Below are positions 1 to 10,339 of a stretch of DNA of 47,598 bases, piece after piece (within the stretch, counting starts at the first letter, position 1; the number at the start of each line of letters is the position of its first letter). The stretch spans positions 4,416,472 to 4,464,069 of the forward strand of contig FN649751.1 in assembly GCA_000310025.1 (NCBI GenBank), written 5' to 3'. The stretch is from Ectocarpus siliculosus (taxonomy: Eukaryota; Sar; Phaeophyceae; Ectocarpales; Ectocarpaceae). The notes below the pieces were generated by a model that was not told the origin of the DNA, made no database searches, and worked only from the letters and a program-made list of their open reading frames with translations. Made by a program: the position numbers and the translations under genes.

Positions 1-704
1 GGGGGCGGGGGGGGGTTTGTTTTTTTTTCCTTTTCCCCCGGGGGCTTTTCTTGGGAAATTAAGGGGGGGGGGGGGGAACCCGGTTTTTGATTTTGTTTCC
101 CCCACCTCAAAAAACAGGCACCCGGGATTTTTTGGTATTCCCCCCACCTTTCCCCCCCCTTCCCGGAAGATTTTCCCTTACCAAAGGGTTTTTTTTTCCT
201 TTGTTTCAAGGCGTGGACCCAAAACCCGAAAGGGGGGGGTTCCACCCCAACGCCCCTGGGGGGTTTTTGTTGGGGGTGATAGTCGTTACGCCATTTTTTT
301 GTTTTTTGCACCCTTTATGTTTTTTGCCCCTGGGGGGGGGGGCCCCGGTTGGGACACCCATTTCCAGTAGCGCGACACGGGGGTGGTAGGCAGGCACTAA
401 GGGCGCGGATCCCGGGGACTTGAGTTGAAACTTGGGGCCCTTTTGGGGACCGATTTGGACGGGGAAACTGCGGGTGTTGTATTTGATCGGACCCCCCCCC
501 CCCTTGGGCAGGGGTACGTATTTTCCAAGCGCTTTATAGGGAAGGGGCAGGCATTTGTGCTACCCAACCAGTAGACTGGTGGGGGGCCCATGCCCAGTTT
601 AGGTCACATCGTTGGGGGGTTTTGCGGCAAGTGTGCTGTAAAAGGGATCCGGTTGCCCCCCCCCCCCCCGCGCCGTTCCCTAATTTTCTGCCCCGACCTG
701 GCAG
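1..704. other. Low-quality, homopolymer-rich contig end
   Basis: The stretch is dominated by G, C and T homopolymers of 6-14 bases in nearly every line, and no frame reads convincingly. From about 690 the sequence abruptly becomes ordinary coding DNA (channel S2-S3). I read it as low-quality consensus at a contig end, probably holding the missing S1 exon of the channel. No gene can be supported here. Confidence 0.6.
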
Positions 705-3700
705 GAGGACTGGCACGCCTTCAACTTCGTGGTGGACGTGTGCTTCCTGGTAGACCTCGCGGCGCGGTTCCTGACGGCGTACCACGACGAGTACGCCAAC
801 AGGGTGGTCTACGAGCCCATCGCGATCGCGCGGAACTACTCCCGCGGGCTGCTCGTGTTCGACCTCATCGCCTCTGTCCCGCTGACCATCGTGAGTTCGG
901 GTTCGCCGCAGGCGTGTTGGGTCTGTGTTCGGGAGAGCCCCCGATGGGTGGCTAGTTTGGCGTGTCTTTGTTGTCTGTGTCTTGAGTGCGTTGAACAAGA
1001 TCGAACATGGCCGCGTATGGCTGTCTGTGCGTTGAGGTGTTCGTTCATGAGGCGTGTGTTTGCTGCTTGAAGCGCACGTACTTGCCCACGACTAGCTCTG
1101 ACTCTTTCAACTGTGTTTTGCCGCCCCCTATTGGGCTATTTATCATAGTGTCTATTCGACCCCGTACATACCCCCTCGGAGCGAGACCGTCGCTGACGGA
1201 CTCACACATTTCGTCACCCACGTCGGTCGGTCGCGACCCCTTGATGGCCGATTTGCCCATTCGAACAGATGCTGGGCGTGCACACGTTCAGCATCTCCAA
1301 CAAGGTGACAAGGCTGGCCAGGATGCCCCAGACCCTGAGGTTGATTCGGTCTATCAAGATGCTCAGCGAGGAGGCGGAGAAGACCAACCGAAAGAACATT
1401 CTTCTCGCCATGTACAACTTGGTGAAGGTAGGATAACATGTTTGCACGTACGCCGCATGTTCTCGCCTATGCGCCCTTAGCTGAATCTTAACCTTAGCTG
1501 GATCTTAGGATTAGCCGAGCCTTAAGGGTGTAGACCGGCGCCTGTGTGGAACGGATGGGATGGATGAAAAAAATGGCAACCAACAGGACTCGCAGCAGTA
1601 TCCCGTAAACTCATTTGCAGGACCGAACCCTTTTCCCTTGTCCAAATCGCCGCTAAGGTTGTTCTCTACATCCTTCTGGTGATGCACTGGGTGGCGTGCG
1701 GCTGGCACCTCCTGGCGGACATGGAGGACGCTGACCTCTCATGGTGAGATGCTGATACGGAGCGTGAGAATAGAAAACATCATGGGTAGGCATTCCAGAA
1801 AATATGGTTTTGGGAATGAGAGAGGATGCCATGCAAAATGGACATCAAGAACAAGGAGAGAGGCATCTTCCCGAAGACGGACACGTCGATAGCAACGTAG
1901 ATGCCCCGAGAGCCGAGAAGAATATATAGACTGCAAACTTCGCAAGATTCTATTCTTGATGTCGTCTTGGACTCCTTCTCCGTCGTCCCGTCAGGATCGT
2001 AAAAGACGGCCTGGAAGACGCGCCGGCCTCCACGCTCTACGTGACCTCGGTGTACTGGACCGTGACCACGCTGTCCACTGTCGGCTACGGCGACATCTTC
2101 GCGAGCACGATCGCCGAGAGGACATACTGCATCCTGGTGAGTTGTTCATGTAGTGCTGCTGCGACCAGGGTTTTAGGTGGTGCCCCCGCTTTCGTTGGCC
2201 GGCCTTAGGGTGGGGGCGAGCTAGAGCGGAACAGGAGGGGGGGGGGGGGGGGGAGGTGTACTCATAGTCGTGCATGCCGTAGTCGATATACCTTTGACCT
2301 CGCATCCCTACAAAGCCGGGACGGAGCACACCGTGAGGTATTGGGCGAGTCGCATGAAGGGTGCGCTGCATCCTGCTAAGGGTGTTCGGCATCTTGTTGT
2401 GCTTACTTCACAGGGGGGGGGGGGTACTCATAGTCGTGCATGCCGTAGTCGATATACCTATGACCTCGCATTCCTACAAAGCCGGGACGGAGCACGCCGG
2501 GTTCTCACCGGACCAGGGGGGAGGGGGGGGTAGATTTATCGCCTGTTCACGGGAGTACCGGAGGTGACACCAAGATGCCACACCAACGCTCGACTACTCC
2601 ACCAGCAGAAAGAATGGTGTTGCCCGAAAATGTCGGCATTGGAACCGTCTCGTTGAGATCTTTCCGGAAACGCATCAGTTGAGGTTGGCGTGTCCTTTTC
2701 TTGGTGGAGTAATCGAGCTTCGAAAATCGGTCCAGAGGGTGTGGTATCTTGTGTCACCTACAATAGTCCGTCGGACCCCAGGTCCAGTCAATTTGAGGAG
2801 ATGAGCGCTTGTCTCCTCGGTGACTTCTGACGCGTCGGACGCAAAACCGAACACCCGGCTGCGTCGCGATGCCATTCTTAGGGCGTTTCCTCGCAGTGTC
2901 GTGCTGGGCCGTTTCATGGTTGAAGAGCCGACCAGGTCTGGGGACACGCCGCTCACATACGTTGTTGTTTTGCTGTTGCGGAACCCTCGGCCCCTGTACC
3001 TGCCTGGACGGTGTTTTGCCACAGAACGGTTGATGTTCTCTCTCACGAGCACGCATCATGACGTCTTGCCCCCCTCCCCACCTGCTCGTACCGCCGCGCG
3101 CTTCGCCGCCATGTGAACGGCTTCTTTTTTTGCTCAGGTGATGTTGACGGGGGCCACGATGTATGCCCTCGCGATCGGTGCCGTGAGCCACATCATCACC
3201 ACTGTGGTCGCCAGGCATTCGCAGTCAAGGCGCATAGAGCGGCACGCGGAGGCGTTCATCCGCATGCACTCGCTCCCGCAGTACTTAGCCTCCGAGGTAC
3301 GAAGAAGAACCCTGATTGTGTGCACCATTATTTATTTTTTTTGCGGTGCACCGTGGCCATGAAATAATATGTAGGGGTGCGTTTTTTAAGGGTTCGGCGG
3401 CTTTCTCGCATGTGACCAATCGTCCAACTCGCCAACCTGGATGTTGGTGGTGGTATTGTGCTGCCGTACGTGCCTCGTCTGCTTGCTATTCTCGAGCAAC
3501 ACTAGGCAAGAATCCCGGCCAGCCTCGCTGAGGGTGCAACCTTCTCGGTTTTTGCTGTCCTCGTCTTTGTGCTCTTCCTGAGTTTTGAGCTGCATTTTTC
3601 TTTGTTTGTTTTTTATGCGTTTGTTATCTTGTGCTTGTTTTGCGCTGCAAAAGCGCCGCAAGTTTTCACCAACGCAGACAAAGCACCTGCGCGTGCTTAC

Positions 3701-6700
3701 AAGCAGTGCCGTTTTTTTCCCTTCCCCTCCGAGGCTTATGCAAGCGTGCGAAGAAGTAACAACGTTCCCCCTCCCCTTTTTTTGGCCCGTGCCGTTCTTG
3801 TGTGCGGACGCCGTACGGACGAAACTCGTCCGCAGATCATGCGCACGCTCAACATCTCCGGGGAGACGCACCAGATGCTGGAAAAGAAGGCTCAAAACAC
3901 TCTCGAGCTGCTGCCCTCGAGCGTTCGCACCTCCACGCTTCTGTGCATCTACCGACGACAGGTAGCTTGGGGGGGGGGGGGCGACCGTGACTGCGAGGGG
4001 TTTATTTAGTACACGTGGCTTGGCACACAAATATATACTCTGCTATTTGTTGGTCGCGAAACTCAGGGCGCGACGGCTCCTCCTTGCACTTTGCCGTATT
4101 TTCCGACCTCGGTGTTTTATGTGTACAGTAATTATTGGGCGAACCCCGCACGCTGACCTGGTTTTGTTCGGTTTGGTTTGTTGTCAATTTCCCGTGCCTT
4201 TGTCGCCGCCGCCGCCACCACCATCGCCGCCGCCGCCGCTGCTGCTGCTGCTGCTGATAGATCGCGAGGATACAGTTCTTCAAGGATCGGAAGGATGTCT
4301 GCCCGGTGTTCGTGACGTCCGTCATGCGATCCATGCACGACCACATTTACCCCAAGGTGTGTTATTGGCTTTCTTCGACAGCAAGGGGTATCTACCAGAC
4401 CAGGTTTGCTGGTCTGTGTGGACGTTGGCGGGGGCGTACTCTTGTTCTTACGTTGCCTGCCTTAACGGTTAGACCATTGACCACGCGTCCTCGAGAGGAC
4501 GGAGCATTGTTCCCACAGGACCGATCACCGATGGCCAATCGTTCCTTCCTACTTTGCCAAAGGTGGCTCAAAAATGTCTTCCCTAGACTAGTTATCTATC
4601 CTAACGATGTCACTTCCCGCCTTTTCAACCCACTTCCTATGCCCCAGTACAACAAACGTCTTGTCCTGGCTATCCCATGCCTCAAACATCTCCCTGTACT
4701 TTTCTTCTACATGTACTTTTCCCAGCTCAGTCATGTGCACTTCCCTCCCCCTCTTGTACAGCCGACATTCTTCGACTACATGATCACGGTCTTCGCACTG
4801 AGCCGCAATCACATTTGAACTTGGCGTCTTGATCTTCCCATATCACCGTGTACCGTGTACGTTCTCGGCGGCAAATGTCCCCGATCCTGAATTTGACCTT
4901 AAGCTTTGTCCCTGCATCCATTGGTCCATGTAGGTAATCCTTGAACCCTATTCCTTCTTTCAACATTCCGTACACATCTACACCCTCCTTATCCTTGGTT
5001 TCTTTTCTTAGATCATGTTCTTCTCTCTCGGCAAGAGCAACAGATATCTTCTCCTTGAACCCCTGTAGACCCTCAGTTTCCAGCGTACCGCCTTCGTCAA
5101 TTCCGAAATCTTTCCATTCCTCACCTACAACCTTGACCCACTCCGCGGGTTGTCTACCCCTCTTCTTGATTGCACACTCCGCCTCCCAAGCTATTCTCGG
5201 TAACCTCTCCTTGCCCATACCGCACATGCGATACTGCCATGTCAGCTTCCTTGCGTCTCTTCCCGATCGTAGGGATCGGACCCCCAGTTCTGCCCTGACG
5301 GCTGCATTACTTGTGTGCTTGGAACATCCAAGGATGATTTTCGCTGCTTTCATCTGCGCCGCCTCGAGCTCTTTGACTACCTTCTCATTTCCTTCCCATA
5401 CTTGTCCGGCGTACTCTAGCTGCGGTACGATTACGCTCTTCAAGAGGACGTTGGTGGGGAGCGGTGTTTTTGTCCCCGGTAGTAGCCTCGTCAGCTCGTT
5501 CGATAGTTGCTCGCGCTGGGAGCATTCGAACAGCAGCCCGGGTACTGAATAGCCGTGTGTGCACAAGAGCCGCAGTAGCCGTGCGTGCACAGGAGCCTCA
5601 CAGAACACAACACAAAAGAGAAGAGGGAATTGACGCGAGTGGTGGGTGGTCTCTCCTCCCTCGCTCTTGGCCGGTGTCGTCGCTGGCGTTTGCTCTTACT
5701 GGCAGGCTGGGGAGCGCGTCTTGCTCGAGGAAGGCGTTTCGGATGAGACCATCTTCGTCGTGCGCGGGCGGGCGACGGTCACTCGCCGAGGCGTGGAGGT
5801 GAGAATACCAGAAAAGGAAAGAAAAAACAAAGTCGGCCGGTTCCTCACTCGATGCCATCGGTGGGTGGTGTTGGTTGTCGGGGGGGGGGTGCAGTCGTGT
5901 TTTCACTTGAGGTGGTGTGGTTGGTTATCCGTAGATTGGAGTCTAACCGGCCGGCCGGTGCTTTCATGAGCGTTTCCGGAGAAGTACAATAACGGGCGGC
6001 CCTTGCGTGTGTGTGCCAGGTGGCATTCGGCCCGCTCCGACACTAGTTTCTTGCGCATGTTTTTCATGTTTTTCCGTGTTTTGCGAACAACAGGCTGGAA
6101 CTTGCGTGCATGTATCATGTTTTTCCTGTTGTTTTGCGATCAACAGGTTGGATCTTGCGTGCATGTGTCATTTTTTTCCTGTTGTTTTGCGATCAACACG
6201 TTGGATCTTGCGTGCATGTTTCATGTTTTTACTGTTTTGCGATCCCGACAGGTTGGAAGACTGAGCGCCGGGTCGTGCTTTGGGGCGACGGCGGCGCTTC
6301 ACGGGGGTGGTGTTCGTAGAGAATCGGTCACGTGCGTGACGGAGTGCGAGATGTACACCATCGAGGGGAAAGCGCTAAGACGGATCGCGAGGTAATCCTG
6401 CCCTTTATTTCGCTGCTCGATGGGGTTCTTCTGCCCTCGGCACAACGGCTTGTTGATCCGTCCATGGAGACGGGCCGGGCACGGTTCTGTTCATGGTGTT
6501 CTTCTGCCCTCGGCACAACGGCTTGTTGATCTGTCCATGGAGACGGGCCGGGCACGGTGCTGTTCATGCGCTTGAGAATGCGGGATCTATATGTCGTGTG
6601 TGTTTGTGTGTGTTGCCTGTTTCGAGATTCCTGTGAGCCTGCCGTCGACGAGACAACGGGCAAAGGGTGTCAACCTCCAGAACCAGCGTGCCCCTCCCTC

Positions 6701-9700
6701 CCACCCTCCCAAACCAACGCCTCTCCGCATTCTTTTCATTTTCATCATGTAGCTGTGGGTTACGTTACTCCGTATAGTGCACTCGCAACATGTTTACGTT
6801 ATCGCACTTCGTTTGCCGCGGGCGCCGTTCGACGTGCAATGTCAAATTGCGATTGGCGTTGGCAAATGGCCAAAACACCAGGGCATTTCCGGGGCCCATG
6901 TCCGAGCTCAAGGCTGAATCGGAGCGTCCGCTGCTATTGCTGAACGCCGGGGAGCGTAGAGGGAGCACCGGCGACACGGCTTCTGACTCCGCTCCGGAGG
7001 TGGGTTTTATCGCTGTACCGCTGTTACCTTAGGCACAACGGGGAGCGGCGATGGGTTAATATAAGTTTGTGTTTCTTTGTTCCGGGCTCATTCTGGTTCT
7101 GTAGCCGGTGCATGAAACGGGTTGCCGTTCGTCGGCTCCAAACGCGAGGTTGTACAACAATCCCGGGCTTGAGATCTGCGGGAAGTGGTAGCAAGCTGTT
7201 CGGCGCTGCACCGTAGACTGTATCAATGGAGTCAGTTTTTTTTTTTGTTGAGTGGAGATGCTTCGACGGGGTTGTCGAGCCGTTTGCTTCTGAGGGTTTA
7301 ACCGCGTATCTCCGGATGACTAATCGACAATCCCGCCGCCTTAGTGTTCGAGGCCGTTGGCAGACTCTCGATTTCGGTAGCATTTATTTGCCACGGCTGC
7401 TACTCCGCCACCCCGACGGAACCCCAATACATGAGACAGCTGGCCTGAAAGATTGTTGCCATCGAACGGCCAAAACAACGAAGCTAGCTATTTTCGCACG
7501 TGAACCAGTATGCGACCCTGCTAAGACCCCGATTTATGGGAACAAAATCTTGTCGATAAACGTTGATCTTGACCAAGACCTGCCAGTTTCACGATTTACG
7601 GGAGCGAAATATTCCGATACTTCTTGGCCAAGATTTCTCGAGGCCCGAAATCTGCCCTTTCGAACAAATGTTGACCCAAGATCTGTCGAAACGAGCCTTC
7701 CGACAAATCTTGAGGCGGTGTAACAAATCTTGCCTCAGTGCGGCGCGATCACCGAAGGTCAGTCAACCTAATCGTCCATAACGCCATGAAATCTGCACGT
7801 GGCACACTCACAAGGTCTCTAACGCACCCTGGCGTTACTGTGTCGGCGCCACGGGCGCCGACAGCGAACGAAAACGACCAAGGCGCCCGAAAAAAATGCG
7901 TATTTGCCCTGGCTCGTTCCACCTGCGTCATCCCCAGTCTGTCGAGAGACCGTTCAAAGAGTACTTTATTTTGAAGTAGAAAAATAGAGGAGGAGGAACG
8001 TTTTGCCAACACTGCTCTGTCGTGTGCGACGCTTGTATCTCTTCATCGAATCACCCCACACCCAACCCGTTTGCACCCGAGCCAAATCCGTGGGTGCAGA
8101 TGACAGCGCCGGAGGTTTGACCTCGGTACGCCTGCTACATAGTGTTTGGGTTTCATCGGCCTCGGGTTGATGCACTTTCTTGTCAGTTGGACAGCAATGG
8201 AACAATTTTTTTTCTCCGCTTGACATGAGCTCGTGGGCAACGGCTTCTATTTTGCACCCCAGGTAGGCGCCCATCGCTAGTATCCACCCACAGTGTTGAG
8301 GCAATACAGCTGGGGGAGGGACGCCCCTTCTACAACTGCATCATGCTCACTTTTCGCCACACCTCCGCATTTTCTGTGGACCACGTGGCCGTTGTGCCTT
8401 TATCAACTTCAAGCAGAAGAGAGGAACAACACGCCGCTTTTTCAACATTCAAGATATTTCCCTCATAGTTCGCGATACTGCAAATCTTCGCGGAGATATA
8501 TTGTGAGCAAATCTTGGGTCAAAATGCCAAGATGTATTTGCAAGATTCTGTTTCCATAAAGAAGGGTCTAAGCACGACATGACATGACAACTGAGGAGTC
8601 GTTGGTGAAACCGACGATTAAGCTAGTTTCGCACGTGAACCAATATGCGACCCCCTCTGCCTAGCAAGACATGACCACTGACGAGTTGTCTTTTGAGTCC
8701 GCTGAACACACCTGGCTGCTGCTGCTGCTGCTGCTGCAGATTCGAAGGCGTCGGAGTGACACTTCCGCTGGCGGGTCTTTGGCGTCTCTCCACAAGGCGG
8801 CGGCCGGCGACAAGCAAGCGCTGCAGTCAGGGAACATTGTTCAGCCTACCGCGGATGTGAGGGGTTGGTTCTCCAGGACTTGTCGGTTGTACAATTTATG
8901 GTTCGAATCCGTCTGCTGCTTTCTGATTGACCCGGGGGTCGGCTTCTCAGGGCAGCGGCTGCCATGCGTTGCATTTTGATTCGTGTGCGTGTCCTTTTTT
9001 TGCGTGCGGTCGTGCACTCTGCCCCGCACACCTCTATCTCAAGTTGGTGCTCGCCTCTTTCCCCCACTGTCTTTTCCACGCATCTGCCAACCAACTCCCC
9101 CCCCTCCACTCCCAGTACTCTTGCGCTTTGCCGTCGTGCCCTCAACACCATTGTAGATGCTCCGTTTCCTGGCTGTGGTGTGTTTCTGCGCCCTGGAATG
9201 CCGTGGGATTTTCGTGCTTCGTGTTCATGCATTGCTTTCTGTCTCTGATATTCACTGTTTTGCAGACCCTTGGGGTCCATTGTATTGGAGTATACATATT
9301 TAGGGTACTGCCGTAAGTGCGCCTGTGTACACGGGAATCGACCGCGTCAAGTGGTAGATCAGTACTGGGTTGCGATCGCAACAGTTTTTGTTTGGAGAAA
9401 AACAAACAATTCTTGCGTTGTTTTTTTGCCGACAGGCCAACCGAAGCCTAGCGAGATGCCTCGCGGAAGCAAGCCGGGCGGAGGAGGAGGCATGGGACCG
9501 CCTGCACCTCCTCACCGACAGCCTGAGGACCTTGCGTGGCTGCCTCGGCGATAGTAGCCGAGAGTTCCAACGCCAGGTGGGCGATCGGTGCATGCCTATT
9601 TGATTTTTGTGCCGACTGACCGATGCCAAACCCACGAAGCTGGGCGAGAGTCTATTGCAGCGAGTCGTACAGCAGTACGAACTGAACCTTGAAGCGCTAG

Positions 9701-10339
9701 CTTTTTTTGTAGTTTCCTATTAGCGGGCATTGGTTTAGAAGGTGATGTAGAAAATGTGTGTCGTTCTCCTGGCGCGGATAGGCACGTGGCATCCGTACAT
9801 GATTCGACGGCGCCACCGTACGATTCTTCTTTCGGGAAGTATTCCGGACGCCGGACGGCGTTTCGGTTTAAGTTACTCGTTGAGCACGCCGATTTTGTTT
9901 TCTCAGGAAAAAGTATCGCCAGCACTGCCCGACCCAGGCTATTTCCCAGTGCTCCAAAGCTAGGCCGTTCGCAAACCCCTGTGGTTGGCTATCTTTCGGA
10001 CAAGGCTGCCACATGCCTGAGCGCGAAGAACTTGTGGCAAAACACGTGACGCATTTGCTACTCGCGCGCCCTCTCGCTCAAGGTTCGTCTCGCTGCTCGC
10101 TTGCTCGCTTGCTCGCTTGCTCGCTTGCTCCCTTGCTCCCTTGCCCTGTGTCATTTTCCGCTTTGCTGCACGACCTTTCCCAGCAGATCCCAGACGTGTC
10201 TCACGCCGGTCGCGACGAGTTATCGAGCGGGGCTGACACCTCGGGCGGCTTGCGGTTGGGCGATGTCAGCCTCCTACCCTCTTCGTCGAGCGACCCCAAA
10301 GTGTACTGTAGTTCTCCGCTCTCCCGAGGGTTGAATTGA
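705..10339 (+). CDS. Voltage-gated K+ channel with C-terminal cNMP-binding-like domain (CNG/HCN/EAG superfamily), 5' partial
   Basis: Likely a plasma-membrane K+ channel. Exons: 705-890, 1269-1427, 1658-1743, 1995-2136, 3138-3296, 3836-3961, 4261-4356, 5706-5798, 6252-6391, 6882-6999, 8740-8856, 9436-9576, 10184-10339. They join in frame to 572 residues ending in TGA. In order: S2-S3; S4 with spaced basic residues (LRLIRSIK); S5 (HWVACGW); pore with the K+ filter TVGYGD; S6 (MYALAIGAVSHII); a C-linker; and a CNBD (from GERVLLEEG through CFGATAALHGGGVRRESV). All introns are GT-AG and mostly phase 0. The last three exons (hydrophilic, partly helical) rest only on splice sites and phase. S1 and the start codon are missing at the left end. 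The phosphate-binding cassette reads FGAT, without the usual Glu, so nucleotide binding is doubtful. Family identity is secure; the subfamily is not. Confidence 0.88.
2259..2502 (+). repeat. G-tract-led 166-bp-period duplication in channel intron 4
   Basis: About 75 bases starting TACTCATAGTCGTGCATG (2259 and 2425) occur twice with few mismatches, each directly preceded by a poly-G tract (about 17 and 13 G). The intervening sequence is not repeated. Confidence 0.8.
2563..2758. mobile_element. MITE-like element, copy 1 (channel intron 4)
   Basis: The left end starts GGTGACACCAAGATGCCACACC and the right end is its near reverse complement, finishing GGTGTGGTATCTTGTGTCACC. An inner pair, GACTACTCCACCA and TGGTGGAGTAATC, extends the inverted repeat. 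There is no ORF. The right arm is closely related to both arms of the element at 43961-44177, so a non-autonomous family is present. No clear target-site duplication is visible. Confidence 0.72.
4201..4260 (+). repeat. CCG/CTG triplet run ending at a 3' splice site
   Basis: A (CCG)n-type stretch passes into about seven CTG units and ends in ATAG, directly before the channel exon starting at 4261. It takes the place of a normal polypyrimidine tract. Confidence 0.8.
4588..5545 (-). mobile_element. 5'-truncated LINE (non-LTR retrotransposon) relic, antisense in channel intron 7
   Basis: On the minus strand an open frame (about 5545 to 4784) reads like the region after the reverse-transcriptase domain of non-LTR retrotransposons, with KSVIVPQLEYAGQVW, LEAAQMKAAKIILG and LGVRSLRSGRDARKL, then a lysine- and glutamate-rich stretch. 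It ends in a Cys-rich motif beginning CDCG; the rest of that motif (CEDRDHVVEEC) continues in another frame from 4812 to 4588, so one frameshift splits the zinc-knuckle-like end. No polymerase catalytic motifs or endonuclease are present. The fragment lies wholly inside the intron between channel exons 4261-4356 and 5706-5798, in the opposite direction. It is a dead fragment; the family level is secure, the clade is not. Confidence 0.8.
6058..6258 (+). repeat. 53-bp tandem repeat duplicating a 3' splice site (channel intron 8)
   Basis: Four imperfect copies of about 53 bases repeat the block TTTTGCGATCAACAGGTTGG. The AG positions fall at 6092-6093, 6145-6146, a mutated AC near 6198, and the real acceptor at 6250-6251. 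The last copy forms the true intron-exon boundary of the exon starting at 6252. Confidence 0.85.
6425..6570 (+). repeat. 73-bp tandem duplication (channel intron 9)
   Basis: The unit starting GTTCTTCTGCCCTCGGCACA at 6425 is repeated at 6498 with only a few differences, so two adjacent copies have a period of 73. It lies just after the exon ending at 6391 and has no coding role. Confidence 0.88.
7520..8573. mobile_element. Non-autonomous TIR DNA transposon, left copy (channel intron 10)
   Basis: The element begins GCTAAGACCCCGATTTATGG and its other end, reverse-complemented, begins GCTTAGACCCTTCTTTATGG, giving long imperfect terminal inverted repeats. Subterminal regions are full of AAATCTT/AAGATTT motifs, as often seen where transposases bind. 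No transposase-like ORF is present. A second copy lies in the opposite orientation at 42671-43878. The flanks carry a local duplication (7481-7519 and about 8620-8660) whose second copy lacks the element. Confidence 0.78.
8714..8739 (+). repeat. CTG triplet run at a 3' splice site
   Basis: About eight CTG units end in CAG directly before the channel exon starting at 8740. Confidence 0.85.
10093..10145 (+). repeat. GCTTGCTC octamer tandem array
   Basis: About six copies of the octamer GCTTGCTC, with late CCTTGCTC variants, form a pyrimidine-rich tract about 40 bases upstream of the last channel exon (acceptor 10181-10183). Confidence 0.8.

Noticed and set aside
3386-4030. 214-codon minus-strand ORF over channel intron 5 and the exon at 3836
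   Set aside because: It overlaps a sense exon with clear C-linker similarity and shows no domain of its own.
7563-7781. 72-codon ORF conserved between the two TIR element copies
   Set aside because: The conservation reflects recent DNA similarity of the copies; the peptide resembles no transposase and lies in AAATCTT repeat-rich terminal sequence.
8890-8915. GGTTCGAATCC, a tRNA B-box-like sequence
   Set aside because: No A box, anticodon stem or acceptor stem can be folded around it.
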